This document shows, in pieces, positions 33,286 through 43,600 of a stretch of 57,211 nucleotides of DNA. This stretch comes from Acidobacteriota bacterium. Its GTDB lineage: Bacteria; Acidobacteriota; Terriglobia; Bryobacterales; Bryobacteraceae. A model generated the notes under the pieces. It was not told the DNA's origin, ran no database searches, and saw only the letters and a list, made by a program, of their open reading frames with translations. The stretch covers positions 1-57,211 of the forward strand of contig JAPKYZ010000047.1 of the NCBI GenBank assembly GCA_026394055.1, in the 5' to 3' direction. The position numbers and the translations under genes are program-made. How positions within the stretch are numbered: position 1 is the first letter of the stretch; the number at the start of each line of letters is the position of its first letter.

Positions 33286-36200
33286 CGCACCACCGCCAGC
33301 ACTTGCCCCGGCTGCACCATCGCGCCCGGCACGCAGCGCAGCTCAATCAGCTCGCCCGCACAAGGAGCCGTCACCAGTACTTCCATCTTCATCGCCTCCA
33401 ACACCACGATGCGATCACCGGCCTTCACCTGCTGGCCCGGCTCCACGGCAATGCTCCACACGCTGGCCGTGATCGGCGAGCGGACCGCGCTTGCACCCTC
33501 GGGCAGCGCATCTTCGCTCGGCGGCGGCACGTCGTCCAGCGCCGGCGCGATGTATTCGCCCCACCGGTCCCGCTCTTCGCGGAACGCCTGGTCGCGCTTT
33601 AATTGGAAGGCTGCGGCAGAAGGAGCAATCGAATCGAGAAACGCGTTGTGCGTGTCGAGATTGAACACGCCTTCTTCAGTCCGCGGCCGGAAGCGCCGGT
33701 CGGCGCGCAGTTCCAGCAACTCCTGGGCACTCACCGGGTAGAACTGCAGCCGATCAAAGAAGTCCAGCAGCCAAGGCCGTTCGCCGCCATAGGTGTTCCA
33801 CATCTGCGTGGTGCGGCCCACAAACTGATAGCCGCCCGGACCTTCCATGCCGTAGACACACAGATAAGCGCCGCCGATGCCGACAGCATTCTCGGGCGTC
33901 CAGGTGCGGGCCGGGTTGTACTTGGTGGTGACGAGGCGATGGCGCGGATCCAGCGGCGTCGCCACCGGAGCGCCCAGGTAGACATCGCCCAACGCCAGCG
34001 TCAACCAACTAGCCTCAAACACGGTGCGATAGACATCGTCGACCGATTCGAGGCCATTAATGCGGCGGATGAATTCGATATTCCACGGGCACCACGGCGC
34101 GTCTGCCCGCACGCCCTGCATGTAGCGCTGGATGGCGTCACGCGTGGAAGGATCATCCCAGCTCAACGGCAGATGCACCGTGCGTGAAGGCACTTCGCGG
34201 ACCGAGTGCGATTGCGCCTCGTCGATCAACTCAAACAGCTCCTGACGCGGCAACCGCGCCGGATTGTAGTGGACCTGCAGTGACCGGATGCCCGGCGTCA
34301 GATCGACAATGCCCGGATGCCGCAACTGCCGGCGCAGAGAATGCGCCTTCATTGAAAGCTCAAAATCGAGCTTGTTGGCGCCGAACTCCACCAGCAGATA
34401 CTCGTCACCATCGGCGCGCACCACCACGCCCGGCGCTTGGCGCAGAATGGCCGGCTCGTCATTGACGCGCACAAAGCGGACCGTGTTGCCTGCCTTCAAC
34501 TGCCCCATCTTCCAGCGCTCGCTCGCGACAATGGTGGCCGGGCAGACAAAGCCGCCGCAGCTGGGGCCATCGGGGCCAAGGATGATGGGCATGTCGCCCG
34601 TGAAGTCCACCGTGCCCACGGCGTAGGCGTTGTCGTGGATGTTTGAAGGATGCAGCCCGGCCTCACCGCCATCGGCGCGCGCCCACTCAGGCTTAGGGCC
34701 GATCAGGCGGACGCCAGTGCGATCGGAGTTGTAGTGCACTCTCCAATCGGTGGCGAAGAACATCTCAATGTCGCCCGGCGTAAAAAACTCCGGCGCACCA
34801 TGCGGACCGTAGGTGACGCCGATGGTCCAGTGGTTCCCGTACACCGGAGGCGTCGCGAGCGGTGCAGGCTCCGCCACCGCGGCCGCTCCAAAGCGGAGCA
34901 GGTCACCCGTCCGCAATTGCCGTCCGCCGAACTTGCCCAAGATGAACGTCGCTCGGCTGCCCAGGTAGGGCGGCAGATCGATGCCTCCTCGCACCGCCAG
35001 ATAGCCTCGAGCGCCCGCGCCTTGCACTGCACCCAGCCGGATGGTCTCACCGGCCTTCACCTCAATCGGCACCCAGCGTGGCAGGCCCAGGTCCGCGCCG
35101 GTCAGCGCGATGGTGGCATCGGCATGGAACTTCAACGTCGGCCCGATCAGCGTGAACTCAAAGCCCGCCGCATCCGGCGCATTGCCCACGATCTCGTTGG
35201 CCTGCCGGAACGCCAGATCGTCCATGGGGCCGGAGGGCGGCACGCCGATGTCCCAATAGCCCAGGCGGCCCGGCCAATCCTGGACGGTCGATTGTGTACC
35301 TGGCTCGATCACTTCAATGGCGCGTGTTCTGTAGGCGAACGTCTTCAGAAAGCCCGTGGTGATGGTGCCCGCATGGAACTCCGGGCTGCGGGCGATGGCG
35401 CCCAGGTAGTCGAGATTGGTCTCAATCCCGGCGAGCGTCGTCGCGGCCAGTGCCTGTTCGAGTGCGGCCACCGCTTCAGCTCGATTGCTGCCGCGCACGA
35501 TCAGCTTGGCGACCAGCGGGTCATAGTAAGGCGGCACGGTGGTGCCCGATTCCACCCAGGTTTCGATGCGCGCGTCAGCGGGCCAGGCCACATGGCTCAG
35601 CTCACCGGAGCTGGGCTGGAACTCTTTCAAGGGAGATTCCGCGTACAGCCGCACCTGAATGGAAGCGCCGCACGGAGCCACTTCGCGAATCGGGCTCTCG
35701 CCCGCCGCCTGCCGCACCATCCACTCCACTAGATCGACGCCGGTTACCTCTTCGGTGACGCCATGCTCCACCTGCAAGCGCGTGTTCACTTCGAGGAAGT
35801 AGAACTCGCCACCGTCGGCATCGTAGATGAACTCGACCGTGCCCGCATTGCGGTACTTCACCGCTTGGCCCAAGCGCACGGCAGCCGCGAACAGCTGCTG
35901 ACGCGTCTCCCCCGAGATGCCCGGCGCGGGTGTCTCTTCGATCACCTTCTGGTTGCGCCGTTGGGTCGAGCAGTCACGTTCTCCCAACGCCACCACGCGG
36001 CCCTGGCCATCGCCAAAGATCTGCACCTCGATGTGGCGTGCGTGTTCCACAAAGCGTTCGGCGAAGATGCCGGAGTCCGCAAAGCTGGCGCGGCTCAATC
36101 GCTCGACGGCCGCGAACGCTTCTTCCAGTTCGCCCGCGTTGCGGCACAAGCGCATGCCGATGCCGCCACCGCCCGCTGTCGATTTCAGCATCAACGGAAA

Positions 36201-36632
36201 CCCGATCGCCTCCGCATCCTGCCATTGCGCCAACAGCCCCGTACCCGGCAGCAGCGGCACGTTCTGCGACGCCGCAATTTCCTTGGACCGGTGCTTCAAT
36301 CCGAACTCGCGCATCTGCTCCGGAGTGGGTCCGATAAAGGCCAAGCCAGCGGCTTCGCAGGCTTCGGCGAAGGCCGCGTTCTCGCTTAAGAAGCCATAGC
36401 CGGGATGGATGGCTTCGGCGCCGCTCGACTTGGCCGCTGCTAGCACGGCCTCCACATCGAGATAGCTCCGGACGCCGCCCAGCAGGACAGCCTCCGTTGC
36501 CTGCGCAACGTGGGCCGAATGCGCATCGGCGTCTGAATACACGGCGACGCTCGCAATGCCCATCCGGTGCAGGGTGCGAATGATGCGGCAGGCGATGGTG
36601 CCGCGATTGGCGATCAGGACTTTCTTAAACAC
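33282..36632 (-). CDS. Biotin-dependent urea or guanidine carboxylase (multidomain, 1116 aa)
   Basis: The domains run in the order of urea carboxylases: biotin carboxylase (residues 1-440; [20 protein letters not shown]-grasp loop [34 protein letters not shown]), then a KipA-like carboxyltransferase part from about 465 ([23 protein letters not shown] ... [15 protein letters not shown]), a KipI-like part, and a biotinyl domain with EAMKMEV, biotin on Lys1082. The enzyme carboxylates urea to allophanate, or guanidine to carboxyguanidine. Many proteins labelled urea carboxylase next to DUF1989 pairs are guanidine carboxylases. The residue before FTGD is Asp (TVDFTGD), which may be the known specificity position. 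It is seven bases behind a DUF1989 gene and overlaps the allophanate hydrolase gene. Confidence 0.92.
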   Translation of the reverse strand: MFKKVLIANRGTIACRIIRTLHRMGIASVAVYSDADAHSAHVAQATEAVLLGGVRSYLDVEAVLAAAKSSGAEAIHPGYGFLSENAAFAEACEAAGLAFIGPTPEQMREFGLKHRSKEIAASQNVPLLPGTGLLAQWQDAEAIGFPLMLKSTAGGGGIGMRLCRNAGELEEAFAAVERLSRASFADSGIFAERFVEHARHIEVQIFGDGQGRVVALGERDCSTQRRNQKVIEETPAPGISGETRQQLFAAAVRLGQAVKYRNAGTVEFIYDADGGEFYFLEVNTRLQVEHGVTEEVTGVDLVEWMVRQAAGESPIREVAPCGASIQVRLYAESPLKEFQPSSGELSHVAWPADARIETWVESGTTVPPYYDPLVAKLIVRGSNRAEAVAALEQALAATTLAGIETNLDYLGAIARSPEFHAGTITTGFLKTFAYRTRAIEVIEPGTQSTVQDWPGRLGYWDIGVPPSGPMDDLAFRQANEIVGNAPDAAGFEFTLIGPTLKFHADATIALTGADLGLPRWVPIEVKAGETIRLGAVQGAGARGYLAVRGGIDLPPYLGSRATFILGKFGGRQLRTGDLLRFGAAAVAEPAPLATPPVYGNHWTIGVTYGPHGAPEFFTPGDIEMFFATDWRVHYNSDRTGVRLIGPKPEWARADGGEAGLHPSNIHDNAYAVGTVDFTGDMPIILGPDGPSCGGFVCPATIVASERWKMGQLKAGNTVRFVRVNDEPAILRQAPGVVVRADGDEYLLVEFGANKLDFELSMKAHSLRRQLRHPGIVDLTPGIRSLQVHYNPARLPRQELFELIDEAQSHSVREVPSRTVHLPLSWDDPSTRDAIQRYMQGVRADAPWCPWNIEFIRRINGLESVDDVYRTVFEASWLTLALGDVYLGAPVATPLDPRHRLVTTKYNPARTWTPENAVGIGGAYLCVYGMEGPGGYQFVGRTTQMWNTYGGERPWLLDFFDRLQFYPVSAQELLELRADRRFRPRTEEGVFNLDTHNAFLDSIAPSAAAFQLKRDQAFREERDRWGEYIAPALDDVPPPSEDALPEGASAVRSPITASVWSIAVEPGQQVKAGDRIVVLEAMKMEVLVTAPCAGELIELRCVPGAMVQPGQVLAVVR

Positions 36633-36638
36633 TGCTAG

Positions 36639-37256
36639 CTACGGCTTCCAGATCAGCAAGCGCACGGGCGTCGGGTTGTACGCATTGCAAGGATTGTTGA
36701 GTTGCGGGCAATTCGAGATCACCACCAGCGTGTCCATCCGGGCTTCCAGCTCGACATACTTGCCGGATTCCGAGATGCCGTCTTCAAACGTCAGCTTGCC
36801 TTCCGGCGTCACCGGCACGTTCATGAAGAAGTTGACGTTGTGCGTGATGTCGCGCTTTTCCAGGCCTTCCTGCTTGCCATAGCGCAGAAACGTCTGGCGG
36901 CAGGCGTGCATGTGGCGCTTGCCGATGTCGTAGCGCACCATGTTGGACTCTTGTGAGCAAGCCCCGCCCAGCGTGTCATGCCGGCCGCAGGTGTCATCCA
37001 CGATCGTCATCAGCACGTTGCCGTTCTGGGTGACCAGATTGGTGCCCTTGGTCAGGTAGATGTTGCGCTGCGCGCAGATGGTCTCGACAGCCGAGTAGCT
37101 ATCCTCATAGTCGTCGGCGTTGTAGAACAGCGTGTCGACGGCCTGGTTGCCTTCGAGATCAATGATGCGGAAGCGCTGGCCCGCTTTGACGACGCCGCTA
37201 AAGCCGTCACCGGCGGAGATGACGACGTCGAGTGAGATGTTGGTCGGGGTGCTCAT
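36639..37256 (-). CDS. DUF1989 protein, UAAP2 type (putative carboxyguanidine deiminase subunit)
   Basis: This is a 205-aa protein of the urea-amidolyase-associated family. The start at 37256 overlaps the stop of the companion gene by ATGA. The DUF1989 motif is [41 protein letters not shown]: the Cys-x2-His-Asp and following Cys form the presumed metal site, and all are intact. [22 protein letters not shown] is the conserved N-terminal segment. Paired DUF1989 proteins of such operons have been assigned as the two subunits of carboxyguanidine deiminase, which converts carboxyguanidine to allophanate plus ammonia. The context here (carboxylase and allophanate hydrolase directly downstream) fits that role. 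Confidence 0.88.
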   Translation of the reverse strand: MSTPTNISLDVVISAGDGFSGVVKAGQRFRIIDLEGNQAVDTLFYNADDYEDSYSAVETICAQRNIYLTKGTNLVTQNGNVLMTIVDDTCGRHDTLGGACSQESNMVRYDIGKRHMHACRQTFLRYGKQEGLEKRDITHNVNFFMNVPVTPEGKLTFEDGISESGKYVELEARMDTLVVISNCPQLNNPCNAYNPTPVRLLIWKP

Positions 37257-37966
37257 TGGGAGTAGCGCTCCGTCAGGATGAAACCACGGCCGTTCTCGGG
37301 CCGGGACAATCGGCAAGGGTCGTCGATGGCCGGGGCAGCCACGCGCTTCACGGTCAGCTTGACGGGCTTCGGCGCATACACCGTGCCCGGTTCCATGGGA
37401 TGATGATTGGCCGCCAGCACCACCAGCACATCCATCTCGGCCCGCAGCTCCACCGTATCCCCGGCCTTCGAGTTACCCGGGACGTAGTGCATGCCGCCCG
37501 CCTCATCCACCTGCACTTTGCTGAACAAATTCAGCGTGGGCGTGATGTCACGCGGACCCATCGAATACTTGGCCAGCTCCAGCAGCAGCCCTTCACGAGC
37601 GCTCTGGGTCCAGCCATTGCGATGTTCCTGGTAGCTCTTCTCGCCGTACTTGGCTTTCACCTGAGCAGCCGAGAGAGTGCCGCCGATCGGGTCGTGCCAT
37701 CCCACCGTGTCATGCGTCACCGAACACAGGATGCGCCCCATGTCGGAATAGAGCACGAAGCCTGCGGTGAGCCGCGCGATGTGTTGCGCCTTCAGCGTGT
37801 CGGGCATGTTGTAGCGCTCGTCGGTCTGCTTCGCGTTGTAGAAGAGCGCACTGACGTTCGCGCCTCCCTCCACATCGGTCAGCCGCAAGGCTTGGCCACG
37901 TTCCAGCACCTGCGACCAAGTCTGGCCGCCGTGCAAATGATCTTCCCAAAGAATCTGGTCTGACAT
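37253..37966 (-). CDS. DUF1989 protein, UAAP1 type (putative carboxyguanidine deiminase subunit, metal motif altered)
   Basis: This is a 237-aa DUF1989 protein. The start is the ATG in TAATG shared with the propeller stop ([11 protein letters not shown]). The family fold is evident from [39 protein letters not shown] and the core [24 protein letters not shown]. At the positions where the partner protein has the metal-binding cysteines it has Val and Thr ([13 protein letters not shown]), although the His-Asp pairs remain. It is therefore probably the non-catalytic or regulatory half of a heteromer with the downstream DUF1989 protein. The two genes overlap by ATGA, which supports a fixed stoichiometry. 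Confidence 0.87.
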   Translation of the reverse strand: MSDQILWEDHLHGGQTWSQVLERGQALRLTDVEGGANVSALFYNAKQTDERYNMPDTLKAQHIARLTAGFVLYSDMGRILCSVTHDTVGWHDPIGGTLSAAQVKAKYGEKSYQEHRNGWTQSAREGLLLELAKYSMGPRDITPTLNLFSKVQVDEAGGMHYVPGNSKAGDTVELRAEMDVLVVLAANHHPMEPGTVYAPKPVKLTVKRVAAPAIDDPCRLSRPENGRGFILTERYSQ

Positions 37967-38988
37967 TACTGAGTAATTTTCGCAGGATCGATGCGCCACA
38001 CGTTTTGCTGGCGCAGGTTGGACAACCAAACGGAGCCGTGGGCGTAGAGGATCGCGTCGCCGCCCGGCCCGGCATACTGATGCGTGACTTTGTCGGTCTT
38101 GGCATCGATGCGGGAGATCGGGATCTGGAAGACGGTGATCCAAACAGAGCCGCCCGCCGCCGAAATCTCACCACCGCCGCCCGGCACGCCGACGGTGATG
38201 GTGGCCACCACTTTGCGAGTCTTGGGGTCGACCTTGGAGACCGTGCCGTCGCCCTGGTTCAACGTCCACACGTAGCCTTCGCCCACGGTCAAGAAGCGCG
38301 GCCCGGGGCCTACTTCAATCTGGTCGGTCACCTTGGCCGTCTTCGGATCAATGCGGGTCAGCAGCTTGCCTTTGCTCTGCGTCACCCATACCGCGCCTTC
38401 GCCGTAATCGACAGTGTGCGAGCCAGCCGGAACCGGCACTTCCGCCGTCACCGCGTTGGACTTGGGATCGATGCGCGCCACCTTGTCGCCTTCGGCGCCC
38501 GTGGCCATCCACACCGCTTCGGGCGACGCCGTGATGCCGCCTTCTGAATCGGCGGGACCCACCGGGATGGTGGCGATCACCGTCGCTGTTTTGTTGTCGA
38601 CGCGCGAGACCGTCTTGTCCCCGCAATTGGGCGCCCAGACGCTCCCAAAGCCGTAGGCCAAGCCGCTGCAGGGCTTTTCGCCGACGGTCACTGTCGCGGT
38701 GACGGTGTTGGTCTTGATGTCGAGCTTGGAGATCGAGTTCTTGGGCTTGTTCGACACCCACACGGCGTCGGGTGTGTCGATCAGCCAATCCGGTACTCCC
38801 GGGACAGAGAAGACGGCTTCCGGCGTCACCACGGACATCGGCTTCTGCACTTCCTTCACCCCGGGCAACGGTGGACGTTGCGGGCGCTGCTTGGGGGGAG
38901 CGGCGGCCGGCGGCGCCACAGGCGGAGCCTCCTGGCCTAATGCCAATCCCGCACCCATCATCCATGCCATCCAGGCTGATCGCTTCAT
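37966..38988 (-). CDS. Secreted Vgb/YncE-like beta-propeller protein in the nitrogen operon (340 aa)
   Basis: A signal peptide (MKRSAWMAWMMGAGLALG) is followed by a proline/alanine-rich linker (PPVAPPAAAPPKQRPQRPP). About seven YVTN-like repeats follow, each with a strand pattern like SVWAPNCGDKTVSRVDNKTATVIATIPVG, matching the virginiamycin-B-lyase-like propeller fold. The antibiotic-lyase residues were not recognised and the context does not support that role. A cysteine pair (KPCSGLAYGFGSVWAPNCGD) has a counterpart in the paralogue at 44365. The start overlaps the symporter stop by ATGA and the stop overlaps the DUF1989 gene, so it is translationally embedded in the operon. It may act as a periplasmic binding or sensing partner of the transporter; this is inference. 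Confidence 0.82.
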   Translation of the reverse strand: MKRSAWMAWMMGAGLALGQEAPPVAPPAAAPPKQRPQRPPLPGVKEVQKPMSVVTPEAVFSVPGVPDWLIDTPDAVWVSNKPKNSISKLDIKTNTVTATVTVGEKPCSGLAYGFGSVWAPNCGDKTVSRVDNKTATVIATIPVGPADSEGGITASPEAVWMATGAEGDKVARIDPKSNAVTAEVPVPAGSHTVDYGEGAVWVTQSKGKLLTRIDPKTAKVTDQIEVGPGPRFLTVGEGYVWTLNQGDGTVSKVDPKTRKVVATITVGVPGGGGEISAAGGSVWITVFQIPISRIDAKTDKVTHQYAGPGGDAILYAHGSVWLSNLRQQNVWRIDPAKITQ

Positions 38989-40421
38989 CCTTCCACTGCC
39001 TCCACCAACAAAGATTCGGTCCGCAATTCGGCGCTGGGCTCAGTTAGCAAGCTCACGGTGACAAACGCGATCGCGCTGATCACCGGAGGCAACAGCGTGT
39101 CCAAGCCCGCCCAGGCGGCCGGTACCGCAAAGTAACAAATCGCTCGTGCCAGCGTACCGATGGCAATACTCGCGATGGCCCCTGGCTGCGTCGCCCGCTT
39201 CCAGTAGACTCCGAAGAACAGCGGGATCACGCAACCGGCAAACACAATGTCGAAAGCCACCACCAGCAAGATACCTGGCTCCGGCCGCACATAGGCGATC
39301 CAGGCCGCCGCGATGGCCGTCGGCAACGCCAGCGCTCGCGACAGGAACAGCATCAGGCTATCTGACACCGGCTTCGTATTCCAGCGCTGCCACACATTGC
39401 GTGCCATCACCACGGCGATCACCAGCATGGCGCCGTTGGCGGTGGACATCGAAGCGCCCAGCACGCCCAGGAACACGAGAACGCCCACCCAGTACGGCAA
39501 ATGGCCGCTGGCAAAGGCTGGCAGCACCATCCGCGGATCGCTCACCGGACCCACGGCGGAGATCGCCGCCATGCCGATCAACGAGGCGCAGCCGCCAATC
39601 ACCAGCGTCCAGACACCCGCGTAGTAGCAGGCGCGGCGAGCGGTGTCCGGGCTCTTGGCGGAAAACACGCGCTCCATAAAATCGAGCGCCATCGCATTGC
39701 CAAAGGCCAGCGAGATCATGTTGGCCCAGTTCGGCAAGCCGCCTCCGGCCAGCGTGGTCAATTGATCCAAGCTCATCGTCGCGGCCGGGAGCGTGGCCAC
39801 GATGTTGTCCCAGCCCCGCGTGGTCAAGATGTACCCGGCGGCACACAGGAAGCCCACGATGGCCACATGGATCTGCAAAAAGTCCGTCCAAATGGCGGCG
39901 TAGAGGCCGCCCGCAATCGTGTAGAGAAAGATCACCGTCGTGCCGAAAATCAGGCACTGCCCATAGGACAAGCCCGTCACCACCGACAGAATCCAAGCCA
40001 CCGCTGAGAGATTGCCCGCCACCAGCACAATGAAGCACACGATCGTGAGAATGGACGCCAGCAACTCCGCGCCGCGCCCGTAGCGCCGGTAAAAGAACTC
40101 GGGCAGCGTCAGCAGGTTCATTTGGTTGAGCGGTGCTGCAAGAAATCGACCCACGATAAACAAGCTGGCCGCGAGTCCTATAGGAATGGCGAGCCCGCTC
40201 CATAACCCTTGGCTGAACGTGATCGATGTATTGCCCAACGTGGCATTGCCATCAATGGCCTGGGCGGCCAACGCCGTGCCCACCACGAGGAACGGCATGG
40301 CCTTGCCGCAGACGGTGTAGTTCTTGCTGGAGCCCCGCACCTGCGTGTAAGTGTAGAGGCCGATGGCGAGCGAAATCGCCATAAAAATCAATACCGGCCA
40401 CAACATGGGCGTTGCGTTCAC
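38985..40421 (-). CDS. Sodium:solute symporter (SSS family), putative urea/guanidine uptake
   Basis: This 478-aa inner-membrane symporter has about 13 hydrophobic segments. Family signatures include the first helix followed by the SSKNYTVCGKAMP loop, GTALAAQAIDGNATLGNTSITF, and the sodium-site region GGLYAAIWTDFLQIHVAIVGFL and VFLGVLGASMSTANGAMLVIAVVMARNVWQRW. The GTG at 40421 is preferred because GGAG is seven bases upstream; an ATG at 40406 is an alternative. The SSS family contains the eukaryotic urea transporter DUR3 and many bacterial sugar or amine carriers, so uptake of the nitrogen substrate of this operon is likely, but whether that is urea or guanidine cannot be told. It is the first gene of the operon. 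Confidence 0.88.
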   Translation of the reverse strand: MNATPMLWPVLIFMAISLAIGLYTYTQVRGSSKNYTVCGKAMPFLVVGTALAAQAIDGNATLGNTSITFSQGLWSGLAIPIGLAASLFIVGRFLAAPLNQMNLLTLPEFFYRRYGRGAELLASILTIVCFIVLVAGNLSAVAWILSVVTGLSYGQCLIFGTTVIFLYTIAGGLYAAIWTDFLQIHVAIVGFLCAAGYILTTRGWDNIVATLPAATMSLDQLTTLAGGGLPNWANMISLAFGNAMALDFMERVFSAKSPDTARRACYYAGVWTLVIGGCASLIGMAAISAVGPVSDPRMVLPAFASGHLPYWVGVLVFLGVLGASMSTANGAMLVIAVVMARNVWQRWNTKPVSDSLMLFLSRALALPTAIAAAWIAYVRPEPGILLVVAFDIVFAGCVIPLFFGVYWKRATQPGAIASIAIGTLARAICYFAVPAAWAGLDTLLPPVISAIAFVTVSLLTEPSAELRTESLLVEAVEG

Positions 40422-40512
40422 AAGCGTACTCCGATCGAAGATGATGCGGCGCAAACTGGGGCCGATGTGGGGAGAGACGGGGCGATCCGCCGACGGGGCG
40501 GGCTGAATAAGG

Positions 40513-40518
40513 ATTATA
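40513..40518 (-). promoter_or_regulatory. Possible -10 element of the nitrogen operon
   Basis: TATAAT on the minus strand lies about 92 bases upstream of the symporter start. No good -35 is present 17 bases before it (the sequence there is GGGGGC), so activation by another factor would be needed. The leader between this site and the GTG shows no recognisable guanidine riboswitch. Confidence 0.35.
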
Positions 40519-40530
40519 GCGGCTTTCTAT

Positions 40531-40559
40531 TTGACGCCCCCATCGATTTCTTTTATGCT
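40531..40559 (+). promoter_or_regulatory. Sigma-70-type promoter for Oar-like receptor 2 and downstream genes
   Basis: TTGACG (40531-40536) and TATGCT (40554-40559) are separated by exactly 17 bases and lie about 130 bases upstream of the receptor start. The position overlaps the likely -35 region of the divergent nitrogen operon, so the two transcripts may compete or share a regulator. The other intergenic bases (40560-40685) show no further clear element. Confidence 0.6.
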
Positions 40560-40685
40560 TCCCCTAAGCCGCTACTTCGCGTCGAAGTGTGGTTTTCCCG
40601 TAAAACGCCCCGCATCGCGTTCCTCTTCGTCTGAGCCCTTTTCGTCCATTGTTTGGGCGGCGCAACTACTTCAGGGGGCTTTGCT

Positions 40686-43600
40686 TTGAAAACAATAATC
40701 ATCGGACTGATCGCCATGCTGCCGTTGGCGGCGCAATCCAGTTCGCTTCAAGGAACCATCACGGACGGCCAAAAGGCCGCCATCGCTGAGAGCATCATCA
40801 GCATCACCAACACCGATACCGCCGCCGCCCGCAAAGCGCTGGCCAGCGCCACGGGCGCGTACTCGTTTGTGCAACTGCCTCCGGGCAACTACAAGCTGGA
40901 AGTACAAAAACCGGGTTTCCGCACTTTTACCACGCAGATCCGCCTGCAGATCAACACTCCGGCCACGCTCGATATCCAGCTGGAAGTGGGCCAGGTATCA
41001 GAGACCATCAACGTCACCGAAGAAGCGGCTAGCGTCAACACGCAGAACGCCACCATCGGCAATGCGTTCACCGAAATCCAGGTGCGCCAGCTGCCGCTGC
41101 AAACGCGCAACATCGTGGAGCTGTTGAGCCTGCAACCGGGCGTCACTTCCACCGGTGAAGTGCTGGGCGCCAAGCGTGACCAGAACAACGTGACGCTGGA
41201 TGGCGTCGACGTCAACGACAATCAGGCCGCGGGTATGACGGCCACCACCTCTTCTGGCTTGAATGCGGCGCTGCCGGTGCCGCTGGACAGCGTGCAGGAA
41301 TTCCGCGTCACCATTGCCGGCCAGGGTGCTGACCAGGGCCGTTCGGCCGGCGGTCAAGTTTCACTCGTCACCAAGAGCGGCTCCAATCAGTTCCACGGCT
41401 CGCTTTATGAGTTCCACCGCAACGTGAAGACGGCGGCCAACGATTGGTTCTCCAACCGCTCCGGGCTGGCCCGCGAAAATCTGATCCGCAACCAGTACGG
41501 AGCCTCCTTGGGCGGCCGCATCATCCGGGACCGCGTCTTCTTCTTCGCCAACTGGGAAGAGCGCAAAGACCGTTCGGCCCGCGCCCAATCCCGCAACGTT
41601 CCCACGGATGAACTGAAGCAGGGCATCGTGCGGTTCCGGATGAACAATGGCCAGATCGGTACGTTGACGCCGGATGAAGTAAAGTCGCTCGATCCGCTGG
41701 GGATTGGCTATAGCTCCGCGATGCAAGGCGTCTTGAAGCAGTACCCATCTCCGAATGACTTGCAGTCCGGCTCTGACCGCGGCTTGAACTTTGGCGTCTA
41801 CCGCTTCAATGCGCCGCTGACGCGCAACGACAAAGCCTATGTGGCCAAGATGGACTTCAACCTGGACCGCGCCGCCAAGCACACGCTGATGCTGCGCGGC
41901 ACGCTGGGCAACAACTCCCGCGATGAGATCCTGGCGCAGTTCCCCGGACAGGATGCCGCTGCCAAGAACCTGGACAACTCAAAAGGCTTGGCCGCGCGCT
42001 ACACGGCGGTGCTGTCGCCGTCGCTCGTGAATGTGTTTAGCTACGGCTTCACCCGCTTAGGTATTGCGCAGTCCGGCACCCCCGGCAATTCGCTCTCCTT
42101 TGATGGCTTGAGCTCGCTGCAGAACTTCACCCGTGGCTTTGGCCGCATCATCCCCACCACCAATCTGGTGAACGACCTCACCTGGACCAAGGGCACGCAC
42201 ACCGTGCAGGGCGGCATCAACTTCCGCCTGGTTCAGAATGACCGCAACTCCTACGCCAACTCCTACCCCAGCTACAGCTTCAGCCGCAACACGCTGCGGG
42301 GCCTGGGCGCGGACATGACGGACATCGTGAATGCGTACGTCAAGCAGCGTTCCGGCAATACCAGCCTGGCGCTCTCGGAGACGCAGCCGACGCAGCGTGC
42401 CCTGGGCAGCCTGTACGGCCTGCTGAATAACTATTCGGCCACCTACAACTTTGGCCGCGATGGCAAGGCGGTTCCTTTTGGCGAGCCCATCTCGCGCAGC
42501 TTCGGCACGCGCGAGTATGAGTTCTACGTGCAGGACACCTGGAAGGTCCGCCGCGACCTGACCCTCACCTACGGCCTGCGCTACGGCAGCTATCAAGTGC
42601 CGTATGAGCGCAACGGCGTGCAGGTGGTGCCCACCACGGGTCTCGATGTCTTCTTCGCCGAACGCGTCGGCGCTTCCAATGCCGGCATCGCCGGTGCGAA
42701 GATGCCAAACGCCGCGCTCACCTATGTACTGGGTGGTCCGGTGAATGGCGGCCAGGGCTGGTATCAGCGCGACAACAACAACTTTGCGCCGCGCTTTAAC
42801 TTTGCCTACGCGCCCGTCAACGACAGCACGCTCGGCAAGGTGTTCGGCAAAGGCAGCGTGATTCGCGGTGGCGCCTCGATGCTTTATGACCGCTACGGCA
42901 GCGACATGGTGGTGAACTTTGACCGCGCCGGTTCGCCTGGGCTGGCCAGCCCGGTCACCCAGCCGCGCAACACCAACTTCACTGATTCGGCCCGCTACAA
43001 CGGCAGCACCTACCCAGCCCTGCCCACCGCGCCCGCCGCATCGTTCCCCTACACGCCGGCCACCATTGTGGGCGGCTTCGGCTCCTACTCCGGTGTGTTC
43101 CCGAACCTGGTGGCGCCCTACTCGATCTTGCTGAACATGACCTACGCCCGCCAGTTGCCCAACAAGATGACGGTGGAGGTGGGCTATATCGGCCGCCTGG
43201 CCCGCAAGAGCCTGGTGCAAGTGGATGTGTTCCAACCGCTGACCCAGTTCAAGGACCCCAAGTCCGGCCAGACCTGGGCACAGGCCGCGGGCGTTCTTCG
43301 CGACGCGTATGAGAAGGGCTTGACCCCGGCTCAGGTCCGCGCCAATCCCAGCCTGTTGCCCACCGTTCCGTTTATCGAGAACGTGTTCGGCAAGGCCGCC
43401 AACCGCACCTTCGCGGGCAGCGCCACGGCCAACTACTTCAACACGACCTACGGCACCTACGGCGGCAGCGATCTCGATGCGCTGAACGATATGGATCGTG
43501 AGCGTCAGGCGGACGGTAGCTGCATCAGCGCCTTCGGCTGCAACACGTTCTTCGCGTTGCAGAATGCGGGCAACGTCGCCTGGTCGAATGCGGGCCGCAG

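Noticed and set aside
37966..38988. Virginiamycin B lyase (antibiotic resistance)
   Set aside because: The fold is similar, but the context is a nitrogen operon and the catalytic residues were not recognised. The resistance label would mislead.
40422..40560. Guanidine riboswitch before the nitrogen operon
   Set aside because: The ACGG/CCCGTC-like bits in the leader were inspected for tandem ACGR hairpins and for the ykkC core, but no convincing paired structure was seen. A covariance-model search is needed to exclude it fully.
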